DNA of 64,000 nt from Zeimonas sediminis (GCF_023721795.1 NZ_JAMQYE010000001.1:2046001-2110000), one strand, 5' to 3'. Numbered from the stretch's first letter, positions 1 to 9,331 are shown. Program-made: numbers and translations. The notes: a model not told the origin generated them from the letters alone.

Positions 1-351
1 GACCTCGCCTCGGCGCGCGACATCCGCCTGCTGTCGATGCCCGACGACAAGTTCGCCGACATGCGCAAGCTGAACCCGGGCTACACGAAGCTGACGATCC
101 CTGCCGGCAGCTATCCGAAGCAGGACAAGGACGTCCAGGCCGTCGGCTACGCGACGCACCTGATCGCGCGCTGCGACCTCGACGAAAACGTCGTCTACAA
201 CGTGCTCAAGGGCATGGTCGCCAACAACGCCGACCTGACCGCGATCGCCAAGGTGATGGGCAAGACCACGCCCAAGATCATGGCCGAGGACATCGGCGTG
301 CCGCTCCACAAGGGCGCGGCCAAGTTCTACAAGGAACAGGGCGTGATGTAA
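1..351 (+). CDS. TAXI-type TRAP transporter solute-binding protein, C-terminal part
   Basis: The open frame runs in from the left edge, so only the last ~116 residues are present; the ATG at 37 is internal. The fragment (…PGYTKLTIPAGSYP…, then a helical region ending …KFYKEQGVM) reads like the C-terminal lobe of TAXI-family periplasmic binding proteins, which deliver organic acids to TRAP permeases. Family assignment is by recognition of the sequence pattern; the substrate is unknown. The next gene on the same strand encodes a fused TRAP permease, which supports the call. A strong hairpin follows the stop, typical of the drop in expression between an abundant binding protein and its permease. 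Confidence 0.8.
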   Translation, partial: DLASARDIRLLSMPDDKFADMRKLNPGYTKLTIPAGSYPKQDKDVQAVGYATHLIARCDLDENVVYNVLKGMVANNADLTAIAKVMGKTTPKIMAEDIGVPLHKGAAKFYKEQGVM

Positions 352-377
352 GCGCCGGGCCGCTTTCGCGGCCTTCG

Positions 378-414
378 CGGCCCGCCGTCGGCAAACCGGC
401 CTGACGGCGGGCCG
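378..414 (+). terminator. hairpin between binding-protein and permease genes
   Basis: A 12-bp perfect inverted repeat (378-389 with 403-414, 13-nt loop) lies between the binding-protein stop and the TRAP permease start. It is followed only by a weak T-rich stretch. It could attenuate transcription or stabilise the upstream mRNA end, so that the binding protein is made in excess. Confidence 0.5.
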
Positions 415-452
415 TTGTCGTTGTGCCTTCCGGAACCGCCGAGGAACCCCCG

Positions 453-2324
453 ATGTTCGCGCTGCCCGCCTCCCTGACTCGCTGGCTGCTGACGCTGATC
501 GGCGTCGGCATGTCGGCCTTCCATCTGTACGTGGCCTTCGTCGGCCCTCCCGACGCCTACGTGATGCGTGGCCTGCACCTGGCCTTCGCGCTGATGCTGG
601 CCTTCCTGATGTTCCCGGGTTTCGGCAGGCGCGAGCCGGGCGTGTTCGACCTGCTGCTGCTGATCGCCGCGGCGGCCTCGGCGCTGTACCCGACCGCGGT
701 GCTCGAATACATCCAGAACCGGATGTACTACGTCGACGACCCGGTGATCCTCGATTACGTGTTCGGCGGCGGGCTGATCCTGCTGCTGCTCGAGGCCACC
801 CGGCGAGCCACCGGCTGGGCGCTGCCGATCACGGCGATCGCCTTCCTGGTGTACGGCCTGACCGTGGGCGGCCAGTCGGTCGGCATCATGCTCGATCAGC
901 TGTACCTGACGACCGAGGGCATCTTCGGCATCCCGCTGTACGTGTCGGCCACCTACGTGATGCTGTTCATCCTGTTCGGCGCCTTCGTCGAGCGCAGCGG
1001 CGCCGGGCAGCTCTTCATGGACTTCGCGCTGGCCCTGGCCGGCCACACCTCGGGCGGACCGGCCAAGGTGGCGATCATCACCAGCAGCCTGTTCGGCACC
1101 GTGTCGGGCAGCGCGGTGGCCAACGTGATGACCACCGGCACCTTCACGATCCCGCTGATGGCCCGCACCGGCTACCGGCCCGCGTTCTCGGGCGCGGTCG
1201 AGGCGGTGGCGTCGACCGGCGGCCAGCTGATGCCGCCGATCATGGGCGCGGCTGCCTTCGTGATGGCCGAGTTCCTCGGCGTGTCCTACCTGAACGTGGC
1301 GGCGTTCGCGATCCTGCCGGCCATCCTGTACTACCTCGCGGTGTTCATGGCGGTGCACTTCGAGGCGCGCCGCATGGGCCTGGTCGGCCTGCCCAAGCCC
1401 GACCTGCCGCGCGTGGGGCAAGTGCTGCGCGAGCGCGGCCACCTGTTCCTGCCGCTGGCGATCATCATCGGCGTGCTGCTGGTGGGCTTCAGCGCGGCCT
1501 TCGCGGCGCTGTGCGGGATCCTGTCCGTGGTGCCCACCACCTGGCTGCGCGCGAACACCCGCAAGACCTTCACGATCCCGGTGATCTTCGAGGCGCTCGA
1601 GGCCGGCGCGAAGAACACCGTGGTGGTCGCGCTGGCCTGCGCCTGCGCGGGCATCGTGATCGGCACGATCACGCTGACCGGCCTGGGCCTCACCTTCACC
1701 GGCGTGGTGCTGGCGATCTCGCAGAACTCGCTGATCCTGGCACTGGTCCTGACCATGGCCGCCGGCATCGTGCTGGGCATGGGCCTGCCCACCACGCCGG
1801 CCTACATCGTGCAGGTCGCGCTGCTGGTTCCGGCGCTGGTCAAGCTCGGCGTGCAGGTCGAGGCGGCGCACCTGTTCGTGCTGTACTTCGCGGTGCTGTC
1901 GGCGATCACCCCCCCGGTCGCGATGGCGGTGTACGCGGCCAACGGCATCTCTCGCGCGGGGCTCATGGAGAGCAGCTGGGCGGCGGTCAAGCTGGGGCTC
2001 ACCGGGTACATCATCCCGTTCATGTTCGTCTACGGGCCGTCGCTGCTGCTGATCGGCGAAACGACCACGATCCTGCAGACGATCGTGACCGCCACGGTGG
2101 GCGTGATCTGCCTGGCCGGCGGCCTGCACAACTACTTCTTCTTCGGGGCCACCCGGATCTGGGAGCGCGCGATGCTGGTCGCTGCGGCCTTCGTGCTCAT
2201 CAAGCCGGGGCTGTTCACCGACCTGATCGGGCTCGGCCTGATCGCGGCCACGGTGGCCAGCCAGTTCCTGGTGTCGCGCCCGGCCACGCCGGCCACCGCG
2301 GGCAAGGCCGGGCAGGCGGGCTGA
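453..2324 (+). CDS. TRAP transporter permease, fused DctQ-DctM (4TM/12TM)
   Basis: A 623-residue integral membrane protein with hydrophobic helices almost throughout. The first ~130 residues resemble the small DctQ-like subunit; the rest is the DctM-like large subunit, with conserved patches such as FGAFVERSGAGQLFMDFALA, SSLFGTVSGSAVANV, GQLMPPIMGAAAFVMAEF, GMGLPTTPAYI and SAITPPVAMAVYAAN. It should use an ion gradient to import the organic acid handed over by the TAXI protein upstream. The start is ATG 453, preceded by GAGGAA at 441-446; a GTG at 423 in the same frame has no such site. The substrate cannot be read from sequence, but the neighbouring enolase-superfamily enzyme and aldehyde dehydrogenase suggest a sugar or organic acid. 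Confidence 0.9.
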   Translation: MFALPASLTRWLLTLIGVGMSAFHLYVAFVGPPDAYVMRGLHLAFALMLAFLMFPGFGRREPGVFDLLLLIAAAASALYPTAVLEYIQNRMYYVDDPVILDYVFGGGLILLLLEATRRATGWALPITAIAFLVYGLTVGGQSVGIMLDQLYLTTEGIFGIPLYVSATYVMLFILFGAFVERSGAGQLFMDFALALAGHTSGGPAKVAIITSSLFGTVSGSAVANVMTTGTFTIPLMARTGYRPAFSGAVEAVASTGGQLMPPIMGAAAFVMAEFLGVSYLNVAAFAILPAILYYLAVFMAVHFEARRMGLVGLPKPDLPRVGQVLRERGHLFLPLAIIIGVLLVGFSAAFAALCGILSVVPTTWLRANTRKTFTIPVIFEALEAGAKNTVVVALACACAGIVIGTITLTGLGLTFTGVVLAISQNSLILALVLTMAAGIVLGMGLPTTPAYIVQVALLVPALVKLGVQVEAAHLFVLYFAVLSAITPPVAMAVYAANGISRAGLMESSWAAVKLGLTGYIIPFMFVYGPSLLLIGETTTILQTIVTATVGVICLAGGLHNYFFFGATRIWERAMLVAAAFVLIKPGLFTDLIGLGLIAATVASQFLVSRPATPATAGKAGQAG

Positions 2325-2337
2325 GCCCGTCGCCGGC

Positions 2338-3807
2338 TCAGCGGCGCCAGAAACCGGGCGTGAGCAGCACCAGCAGGCTGAACATCTCCAGCCTGCCGAG
2401 CAGCATCGCGACAGTACAGACCCAGGTCTCGAAGTCGGTCAGCACGGCGTAGTTGCCGGCCGGGCCTACCGGCCCGAGGCCGGGACCCATGTTGTTCACG
2501 CAGGCCAGGATGGCCGTGAACGCGGTCACCGGCTCCAGGCCCGAGAAGATCAGCAGCAGCGTGGTCACGATCACGGTGGTGCCGTACATCAGCATGAATG
2601 CGAGCACCGAGAAGACCACCTTGTTCTCGACCGTGCCTCCCTCCACCCGCAGCGGCAGCGTCGCCTTCGGATGGTGGATCCTCGCGAGCTCCCGAACCGC
2701 CTGCTGGGCCAGGATGATCGCGCGGATCATCTTGATGCCGGCGCCGGTCGATCCGGCCGAGGTCGCGAAGCTGGACAGCAGGATCATCAGGATCGGAGCG
2801 AAGACTGGCCAGGTCGCGTAGTCCGTCGAGGCGAAACCGGTCGTGGAAGCGACCGATACCAGGTTGAAGGTCGCGTAGCGCAGCGCCTCGAGCGGATCGT
2901 CGTATATGCCGTGGGCGAACAGGTAGACGGCGACCAGAAGGCTCGCGCTCAGCATCGTGGCCAGCGTCATCCGGGTCTCGAGGCTGCGCAGGATCGGCGC
3001 CAGGGAGCGCCGGTACGCCGCGATGAAGTAGACCGCGAAGTTGCAGCTCGCCACCAGCATGAAGAACACGGCGATCCACTCCAGCAGAGGCGACTGGAAG
3101 TAGCCGAAGCTCGCGTCGTGGCTCGACAGGCCGCCCAGGCTCATCGTCGTGAACATGTGCATCCAGGCGTCGGGCCAGGTCATGCCGCCCGCGCGGTAGG
3201 CGAGCAGGCAGGCGAGCGAGATGCCGCAATACACGGTCCACAGGCCCTTGGCTGTCTCGGTGATCCGGGGCGTGAGCTTGGTGTCCTTCAGCGGCCCGGC
3301 GCTCTCGGCGCGGAACAGGTTCATGCCGCCGCTGCCCACCAGCGGCAGGATCGCCACCGCCAGCACCAGGATGCCCATGCCGCCCAGCCACTGCATCAGG
3401 CAACGCCAGAAATTGATCGATGGCGGAAGCGCGTCGAGGCCGCTGAGCGTAGTGGCCCCGGTCGTGGTCATCGCCGACACCGTCTCGAAGTAGGCGTCGG
3501 TGAACGACAGCGGCGTGCCGGCGGCCGAGAAATGGAGCATCAGCGGCAGCGTGGCGAAGGCAGGCAGCCCGACCCAGACCATCGACACCAGCAGGAAGGC
3601 GTCGCGCGCGTGCAGCTCGCGGCGGTGGCGCCAGCTGAGGCCCGCCAGAAGCGCGCCGCCGGCCAGCGTAATCGCGATCGACTCGAGATAGACGCCGGCC
3701 ACGCCGTCGGACTGCGACAGCGAGTCGATCAGCGGCACCAGCATCGTCAGGGCGAAGACGATGGACAGCAGGCCGAAGACGTTCGCAACGGGAAGGATAT
3801 GCCGCAC
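2338..3807 (-). CDS. trkH: Trk-type potassium uptake channel subunit TrkH
   Basis: 489 residues with the four-repeat membrane-pore-membrane plan of TrkH/KtrB. The four filter segments are recognisable: TTTGATT, TMSLGGLSSHD, STTGFASTDY and NNMGPGLGPVG, each carrying the filter glycine. TrkH forms the K+ pathway in the inner membrane and normally needs the cytoplasmic NAD-binding regulator TrkA; no trkA lies in this window. The gene is convergent with the TRAP permease (13 nt between the stops) and is followed upstream by ~150 bp with a short GC-rich tandem repeat. Length is normal for the family. Confidence 0.93.
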   Translation of the reverse strand: MRHILPVANVFGLLSIVFALTMLVPLIDSLSQSDGVAGVYLESIAITLAGGALLAGLSWRHRRELHARDAFLLVSMVWVGLPAFATLPLMLHFSAAGTPLSFTDAYFETVSAMTTTGATTLSGLDALPPSINFWRCLMQWLGGMGILVLAVAILPLVGSGGMNLFRAESAGPLKDTKLTPRITETAKGLWTVYCGISLACLLAYRAGGMTWPDAWMHMFTTMSLGGLSSHDASFGYFQSPLLEWIAVFFMLVASCNFAVYFIAAYRRSLAPILRSLETRMTLATMLSASLLVAVYLFAHGIYDDPLEALRYATFNLVSVASTTGFASTDYATWPVFAPILMILLSSFATSAGSTGAGIKMIRAIILAQQAVRELARIHHPKATLPLRVEGGTVENKVVFSVLAFMLMYGTTVIVTTLLLIFSGLEPVTAFTAILACVNNMGPGLGPVGPAGNYAVLTDFETWVCTVAMLLGRLEMFSLLVLLTPGFWRR

Positions 3808-3885
3808 GCCGCTCGCGGGATCCGGGACAAGGCGCGATTATGCGCCCGCGCCTGCCGATCCGCCATGCCGCTTCGCCTCGCGCGG

Positions 3886-3918
3886 CCCTGCTCCGGCCCT
3901 GCTCCGGCCCTGCTCCGG
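3886..3918. repeat. 11-bp tandem repeat, three units
   Basis: Three exact copies of CCCTGCTCCGG lie end to end in the 147-bp gap between trkH and the racemase-like gene. It is probably slippage in GC-rich intergenic DNA; no function is evident. Confidence 0.8.
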
Positions 3919-3954
3919 CCCGCGCCGCCCGTGCCACCGGCGGCGCGCGACGCC

Positions 3955-5043
3955 TCAGGCGCGGCAGGCCTCGAGCGCGCGCCAGTCCAGTTCGATGCCG
4001 TGCCCGGGCCGGTCGGGCGCCACCGCCTTGCCGTCGACGATTCGCAGCGGCTCGGCCACGAAGCGCTCCAGACCGAATCCGTGCGCCTCGAGCCAGCTCC
4101 GGTTCGGGCAGGCCGCCAGCAGGTGCACGGTCAGCTCGTGCGCGCCGTGCGAGGTGACCGGCAGGTTGAAGGCCTCGGCCAGGTGCGCGATCTTCATGAA
4201 TGCGGTGACGCCGCCGCAATTCGTGACGTCGGGCTCCGGATAGCTGACGCCGCCCGCCGCGATCAGTTGCCGGAACTCCCAGACGCTGCGCAAGTTCTCG
4301 CCGGCCGCGATCGGCAGGCCGCCCTCGCGCAGCACGCGCGCGTGGCCCGCCGGATCGTCAGGAACGATCGGCTCCTCGAGCCAGAGCGGCTCCCAGCGCG
4401 CCAGCGCGCGCGCGGCGCGGATCGCCTCGTCGATGCCCCACTTCATGTTGGCGTCGACCATCAGCGGAAAACCGTCGCCGAGGTGCTCGCGCATCGCCCG
4501 CAGGCGTTCGACATCCTCCGACAGCCGGGGCCGGCCGACCTTCATCTTGATCGCGCGAAAGCCCCGGGCGAGGTTGCGCTCGGTCTGCGCGAGCAGCGCG
4601 TCCACGTCGAGCTTAAGGTCGATGCCGCCTGCGTAGCAGGGCACGGCCGGGTCGAAGCCGCCGAGCAGGTTCCATAACGGCAGGCCTGCGCGCCTGGCCT
4701 TCAGGTCCCAGAGCGCGATGTCGGCGGCCGACAGGGCCAGCACCGCGGCGCCGCCCCGCCCGCCGTAGTGCATGCCCCACCACAGGCGGTGCCAGAGCCT
4801 CGCGATGTCGTCGGCAGGCTCGCCCCGCAGCAGCTCGGCGACCTCGATCCTCAGCGTGGCGTCGATCGCCGCGCCGTTGCGGCCGACGGTGAAGGTGTAG
4901 CCCATGCCCTCGGCGCCGTCGGCATCGCGGATCCGTACCGTGTTCAGCTCGAAGGCGAGGATGTCGCCGTGCGTGCTGTCGGCGATCGCCGACTCCGGCG
5001 CGATCCGGTAGTGCCCCGCCTCGACGGATTCGATCCTTGCCAT
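3955..5043 (-). CDS. mandelate racemase/muconate lactonizing enzyme-family protein
   Basis: 362 residues of the enolase superfamily. An N-terminal capping domain (about 1-125) is followed by the TIM barrel. Visible active-site elements: the KxK base pair at K166/K168 (IKMKVG), metal ligands D197 (MVDAN), E223/E224 (LEEP) and E249 (AGEN), and a C-terminal barrel histidine H299 (TSHG). These enzymes abstract a proton alpha to a carboxylate and commonly dehydrate or epimerise sugar acids; the exact substrate is not deducible. The start is ATG 5043, with AAGGGAG about 9 nt upstream; a longer frame to 5193 runs through the divergent promoter region and is not family-like. It is divergent from the aldehyde dehydrogenase gene. 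Confidence 0.88.
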   Translation of the reverse strand: MARIESVEAGHYRIAPESAIADSTHGDILAFELNTVRIRDADGAEGMGYTFTVGRNGAAIDATLRIEVAELLRGEPADDIARLWHRLWWGMHYGGRGGAAVLALSAADIALWDLKARRAGLPLWNLLGGFDPAVPCYAGGIDLKLDVDALLAQTERNLARGFRAIKMKVGRPRLSEDVERLRAMREHLGDGFPLMVDANMKWGIDEAIRAARALARWEPLWLEEPIVPDDPAGHARVLREGGLPIAAGENLRSVWEFRQLIAAGGVSYPEPDVTNCGGVTAFMKIAHLAEAFNLPVTSHGAHELTVHLLAACPNRSWLEAHGFGLERFVAEPLRIVDGKAVAPDRPGHGIELDWRALEACRA

Positions 5044-5158
5044 GTTCCAGGTCTCCCTTCGCCTTGCATGGAAACGCCCGGCCGCGCACCGCCGCTGCCG
5101 GCCCGCACGCCCCTGCGCTGCTAACATCGTCCCACTGACCGTAGTGGAGAGCTTACCG

Positions 5159-6757
5159 ATGACCGAGCAGAAGAACAGCGGCGGCGCCGACACGGGCTAC
5201 CGCCTGACCTACTCGACGATGTTCGATCCGCCGCAATCGCTGCACGAGCGCTTCGAGGCCGCCCTCGCCGAGGCGCGGGCGGCGATGGGCGACGAGCACG
5301 CGATGCGGATCGGCGCCCACGACGTGAGCGCCGACGAGCGCTTCGAGCTGCGATCGCCGATCGATCGCGACCTGCTGCTGGGTCGCTTCCAGAACGGCAC
5401 CGCCGCCCACGCCGGGCAGGCCGTCCGGGCGGCGCGCGACGCCTTCCCGGCCTGGTCGCGCATGCCGTGGCGCGACCGGGTCGCGATCCTGCGCGGCGCG
5501 GCCGCGCTGATCGAGGAGCGGGTCTGGACGATGTCGGCCTGCCTGGCGATCGAGGTCGGCAAGAACCGCATGGAGTCGCTCGGCGAGGTCCAGGAGACTG
5601 CCGACCTGATCAGCTGGTACTGCGACCGGATGGAGGAGAACGAGGGCTTCGACCGCAGGCTGCCCAACGATCCGCTGGCAGGCTTCACCAGCCGCAACCG
5701 CACGCTGCTGCGCCCCTACGGAGTCTGGGCGGTGATCGCACCGTTCAACTTCCCGTTCGCGCTGGCAGGCGGCCCGGTGGGCGCGGCGCTGGTCACCGGC
5801 AACACCGTCGTCTTCAAGACCGCATCCGACACCGCCTGGAGCGGCACCCTGCTGATGCAGGCCTTCCGCGACGCCGGGCTTCCCGACGGCGTGCTGAACC
5901 ACGTGACCGGCCCGGGCAGCACGATCGGCGAGGCCCTGGCCAGTCATCCCGAGGTGGCGGGGATCACGTTCACCGGCTCGGCCCAGGTCGGGATGGCGAT
6001 CGCGCGCGAGTTCGCCGGCGGCCGCTGGCCCCGGCCCTGCATCGCCGAGATGGGCGGCAAGAACGCGGCGATCGTCAGCGACCGCGCCGACCTGGAGCGC
6101 GCTGCCGCGGGCATCGTCCGCTCGGCCTTCGGCCTGCAGGGCCAGAAGTGCTCGGCCTGCTCGCGGATCTACGTGCAGCGTGGCGCGGCCGGCGAGCTGC
6201 GCGAGCGCCTGGTCGCGCTGACCGAGGCGATCAAGGTCGGCGACCCGACCGTGCGCGAGAACTGGATGGGCCCGGTGATCAACCGCTCGGCGCGCGAGCG
6301 TTATCGGCGGGCGGTCGACGCGATCGCCGAGGCCGGCAGCATCCTGACCGGCGGCCGTGTGCTCACCGAGAAGGGGCTCGATCGCGGCTGGTTCGTGGCG
6401 CCCACCGTGGCCGCCGCGCCGCGCGACCACTACGTCTGGCGCGAGGAGCAGTTCGCGCCGCTGGTGCTGGTCGACGAGGTGGACTCGGTCGACGAGGCGA
6501 TCGCGCTGGCCAACGCGTCCGACTACGGCCTGACCGCCGGCTTCTACGGCGGCGTCGACGAGATCCCGCACTTCCTGGAGCGGATCGAGGCCGGCGTCGT
6601 CTACGTCAACCGGCCGCAGGGCGCCACGACCGGCGCCTGGCCCGGCTACCAGCCCTTCGGCGGCTGGAAGGCCAGCGGCAGCACCGGCAAGGCGATCGGC
6701 TCGTTCTGGTACCTGCCGCTGTACATGCGGGAGCAGTCGCAGACGGTGGTGGACTGA
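5159..6757 (+). CDS. aldehyde dehydrogenase, PruA/semialdehyde type
   Basis: 532 residues of the NAD(P)-dependent aldehyde dehydrogenase superfamily. Catalytic Cys331 sits in GQKCSACSR and the general base Glu297 in EMGGKN, 34 residues apart as usual; the cofactor segment PFNFPFAL is present. The Cys loop and the ~530-residue length resemble 1-pyrroline-5-carboxylate dehydrogenases (PruA/RocA), but no proline-catabolism genes are nearby. Oxidation of a sugar-acid-derived semialdehyde (for example 2-oxoglutarate semialdehyde) is an equally good guess given the IlvD-type dehydratase and racemase-like neighbours. Start ATG 5159 has GGAGAG at 7 nt spacing; the frame is open further upstream but overlaps the divergent gene. 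Confidence 0.88.
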   Translation: MTEQKNSGGADTGYRLTYSTMFDPPQSLHERFEAALAEARAAMGDEHAMRIGAHDVSADERFELRSPIDRDLLLGRFQNGTAAHAGQAVRAARDAFPAWSRMPWRDRVAILRGAAALIEERVWTMSACLAIEVGKNRMESLGEVQETADLISWYCDRMEENEGFDRRLPNDPLAGFTSRNRTLLRPYGVWAVIAPFNFPFALAGGPVGAALVTGNTVVFKTASDTAWSGTLLMQAFRDAGLPDGVLNHVTGPGSTIGEALASHPEVAGITFTGSAQVGMAIAREFAGGRWPRPCIAEMGGKNAAIVSDRADLERAAAGIVRSAFGLQGQKCSACSRIYVQRGAAGELRERLVALTEAIKVGDPTVRENWMGPVINRSARERYRRAVDAIAEAGSILTGGRVLTEKGLDRGWFVAPTVAAAPRDHYVWREEQFAPLVLVDEVDSVDEAIALANASDYGLTAGFYGGVDEIPHFLERIEAGVVYVNRPQGATTGAWPGYQPFGGWKASGSTGKAIGSFWYLPLYMREQSQTVVD

Positions 6758-6808
6758 CTCTCTCGGGCTCGGGCTCGGGCTCGGCTCCGGCTTCGACGCT
6801 TGGGGCGG

Positions 6809-7046
6809 CCCAGGCGGGCGCCCCGTGCTTCGCGCCTGTCGTGGCGGCGACCCGGCCCTGAGGGCCGGACTGCCCTCGCTGCTCGGAGTCGCGGCCTGGC
6901 GCGCAACTCACTGCGCTCACTTCGTTCGCTTCGTTCGGACAGGGCGCGCCAAGTCAGAAGTGGATGCGCGCTGCGCGCGCTGGCCGCGGCTCCTGCGCGG
7001 CTCGGCGCCGTCAAGGCAGGCGCGAAGCGCGGGACGCCCGCCTGGG
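6809..7046 (+). mobile_element. MITE-like palindromic element, copy A
   Basis: A 238-bp element bounded by 30-bp terminal inverted repeats (6809-6838 and 7017-7046, 28 of 30 positions matching) and beginning/ending CCCAGG…CCTGGG. It encodes no credible protein. Its interior carries a conserved block (about 6860-6990) that occurs again, inverted, in copy B. I see no clear target-site duplication. It could be a non-autonomous transposon relic or a large REP-type element. The 50 bp before it (6758-6808) hold only a short run of CGGGCT hexamers. Confidence 0.6.
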
Positions 7047-7147
7047 CTGGATACCGATTGCGGTCCGCGATCCGATTCGACTCGAGGCGACCCGAGCGGA
7101 GCGCACCCCGTCCCTAACTGTCAACAAGTCCACAGCCGACAAAGAGG

Positions 7148-7395
7148 CCGGTGGCGGGGGCGCGTGCTTCGGTCCGGGCGCGTAAGAACCCGCGTCGAGC
7201 CGCACAGCGCTTGCGGCCCGCGCGCGCAGCGCGCTTCGTGAAATCTGACTTGGCGCGCCCTGTCCGAGCGTAGCGAACGCAGTGAGCGAAGCGAGTTGCG
7301 CGCCTAGGCCGCAAGCGCGAGCAGCGCAGAGAAGTCCGGCCGAACGGCCGGACCGCGGGTTCCGCCCGGACCGAAGCAGGCGCCCCCGCCGCCGG
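7148..7395 (-). mobile_element. MITE-like palindromic element, copy B (inverted)
   Basis: A 248-bp element with 33-bp terminal inverted repeats (7148-7180 and 7363-7395, 31 of 33 matching). The interior (about 7195-7350) is the reverse complement of the interior of copy A, sharing runs such as GGACAGGGCGCGCCAAGTCA on the opposite strand. The element ends 14 bp past the livM stop codon and could serve as that operon's transcription barrier. The 101 bp between the copies (7047-7147) contain nothing I recognise. Confidence 0.6.
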
Positions 7396-7409
7396 CCGGG
7401 CAACAACGC

Positions 7410-8372
7410 TCAGAGCGGCTTCTTGATGATGTTGGCGATCTCGCCGACGATGCCGCGCCGGAAGGCCAGCACGCAGATCACGAAGATGACGCCCTGCACG
7501 ATCGTGACCCAGGCGCCGAGTTGCGCCAGGTAGTTCTGCATCGACACGATCACCGCCGCGCCGACGACCGGCCCGAACAGCGTGCCGAGGCCGCCCAGCA
7601 GCGTCATCAGCACCACCTCGCCCGACATCGACCAGTGGACGTCGGTCAAGGAAGCCAGCTGGAAGACCAGCGCCTTCGTGCCCCCCGCCAGGCCGGCCAG
7701 CGTGGCCGACAACACGAAGGCCACGTGCTTGTAGCGGTCGGTGTCGTAGCCGAGCGACAGCGCGCGCGGCTCGTTCTCGCGGATCGCCTTCAGGATCTGG
7801 CCGAAGGGCGAGTTGACGATACGCCAGATCATCAGGAAGCCGCCCAGGAAGATCACCAGCACGACCGGGTACATGCCGGCGGCCGTGCTCAGGTCGAAGA
7901 TGCCGAACAGGTTTCCGCGCGGCACGCCCTGGATGCCGTCCTCGCCGCCGGTGAACGGCGCCTGAAGCGCGAAGAAGAAGACCATCTGGGCGAGCGCCAG
8001 CGTGATCATCGCGAAGTAGATGCCCTGCCGCTTGATCGCGAGGTAGCCCGCGACCCAGCCGAGCACCGCCGAGCAGAACGTGCCGAGCAGGATCGCGAGC
8101 TCGGGCGTGACGCCCCAGACCTTGGCCGCATGCGCCGACACGTAACCGGCCATGCCGAAGAACATCGCGTGGCCGAAGGACAGCAGGCCTACGTAACCGA
8201 TCAGCAGGTTGAAGGCGCACGCGAACAGCGCGAAGCACATCACCTTCATCAGAAAGACCGGATAGACGAACAGCGGGGCGATCGCGAAGAACGCCGCCAT
8301 CGCGATGAAGGCGATGCGCTGGTGGCGGTTGTCGCCGGCCCCGGCCGGCGCTAGGGATTGCGTCTGAGCCAT
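7410..8372 (-). CDS. livM: branched-chain amino acid-type ABC transporter permease LivM
   Basis: 320 residues with about nine hydrophobic helices and the LivM-type pattern (AFNLLIGYVGLLSFGHAMFF near residue 70 and the coupling-helix region FGQILKAIRENEPRALSLGY). It should pair with LivH to form the inner-membrane channel for hydrophobic amino acids or, in Burkholderiales, often aromatic or carboxylic acids. It is the last gene of livG-F-K-H-M, 7 bp after livH. The palindromic element B follows its stop directly. Confidence 0.92.
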   Translation of the reverse strand: MAQTQSLAPAGAGDNRHQRIAFIAMAAFFAIAPLFVYPVFLMKVMCFALFACAFNLLIGYVGLLSFGHAMFFGMAGYVSAHAAKVWGVTPELAILLGTFCSAVLGWVAGYLAIKRQGIYFAMITLALAQMVFFFALQAPFTGGEDGIQGVPRGNLFGIFDLSTAAGMYPVVLVIFLGGFLMIWRIVNSPFGQILKAIRENEPRALSLGYDTDRYKHVAFVLSATLAGLAGGTKALVFQLASLTDVHWSMSGEVVLMTLLGGLGTLFGPVVGAAVIVSMQNYLAQLGAWVTIVQGVIFVICVLAFRRGIVGEIANIIKKPL

Positions 8373-8379
8373 GACAGCC

Positions 8380-9264
8380 TTATTTCTGGGTGCCGAACAG
8401 ACCGGCAGGCCTGAGCAGGAGGACGATCGCCATGATCACGAAGATCACCGTGTTCGAGGCCTCGGGGTAGAAGACCTTGGTCAGGCCCTCGATCAGTCCC
8501 AGGCCGAAGCCGGTGACGATCGAGCCCATGATCGAGCCCATGCCGCCGATGACGACGACCGCGAACACGACGATGATCAGGTCGGAACCCATCTGGGGGC
8601 TGACCTGGTAGATCGGGGCGGCCATCACGCCGGCCAGCGCGGCGAGCCCGACGCCGAAGCCGTAGGTGAGGGTGATCATGCGCGGCACGTTGATGCCGAA
8701 GGCCTGGACCAGCGAGGGGTTCTCGGTGGCCGCGCGCAGGTAGGCGCCGAGCTTGGTGCGCTCGATCACGAACCAGGTCGCCAGGCACACGATCAGCGAG
8801 GCGACGACGACCCAGGCGCGGTAGTTCGGCAGGAACATGAAGCCCAGGTTGGTGCCGCCGGTGAGTTCGGCCGGGACCCGGTAGGGCTGGCCCGACGAGC
8901 CGTATTCGTTGCGGAACAGGCCCTGGATGATCAGCGCGATGCCGAAGGTGAGCAGCAGGCCGTACAGGTGGTCGAGCTTGTACAGGCGCTGCAGCATCGT
9001 GCGCTCGATGATCACGCCGGTGGCACCCACGATGATCGGCGCGATCAGCAGCGACCACCAGTAGCCGATGCCGAGCTTGTTCAGCAGCAGATAGGCCACG
9101 AACGCGCCCATCATGTACTGCGCGCCGTGGGTGAAATTGATGATGTTCAGCAGGCCGAAGATGACGGCCAGGCCGAGCGACAGAAGTGCGTAGAACGACC
9201 CGTTGATCAGGCCGATCAGCAGCTGTCCGAACAGCACCTGCGTCGGTACGCCGAAGATCTCCAT
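8380..9264 (-). CDS. livH: branched-chain amino acid-type ABC transporter permease LivH
   Basis: 294 residues and mostly membrane helices, opening with FGQLLIGLINGSFYALLSLG and INFTHGAQYMMGAF, both typical of LivH. The coupling segment ERTKLGAYLRAATENPSLVQ is intact. It forms the channel with LivM. It lies downstream of the binding-protein gene across a 91-bp spacer with a hairpin, and 7 bp before livM. Confidence 0.92.
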   Translation of the reverse strand: MEIFGVPTQVLFGQLLIGLINGSFYALLSLGLAVIFGLLNIINFTHGAQYMMGAFVAYLLLNKLGIGYWWSLLIAPIIVGATGVIIERTMLQRLYKLDHLYGLLLTFGIALIIQGLFRNEYGSSGQPYRVPAELTGGTNLGFMFLPNYRAWVVVASLIVCLATWFVIERTKLGAYLRAATENPSLVQAFGINVPRMITLTYGFGVGLAALAGVMAAPIYQVSPQMGSDLIIVVFAVVVIGGMGSIMGSIVTGFGLGLIEGLTKVFYPEASNTVIFVIMAIVLLLRPAGLFGTQK

Positions 9265-9302
9265 CCGCGAAGCCCGTTGAGAGTTGCCAGGGGGTACAGC
9301 GA

Positions 9303-9331
9303 ACCGCCGGGCGCCAAAGGCACCCGGCGGT
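9303..9331 (-). terminator. hairpin between livK and livH
   Basis: A 9-bp perfect stem (9303-9311 with 9323-9331), extendable inward by a GCC/GGC pairing, sits between the binding-protein gene and the permeases. There is no U-tract, so it more likely protects the livK mRNA or partly attenuates than terminates fully. Confidence 0.5.
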
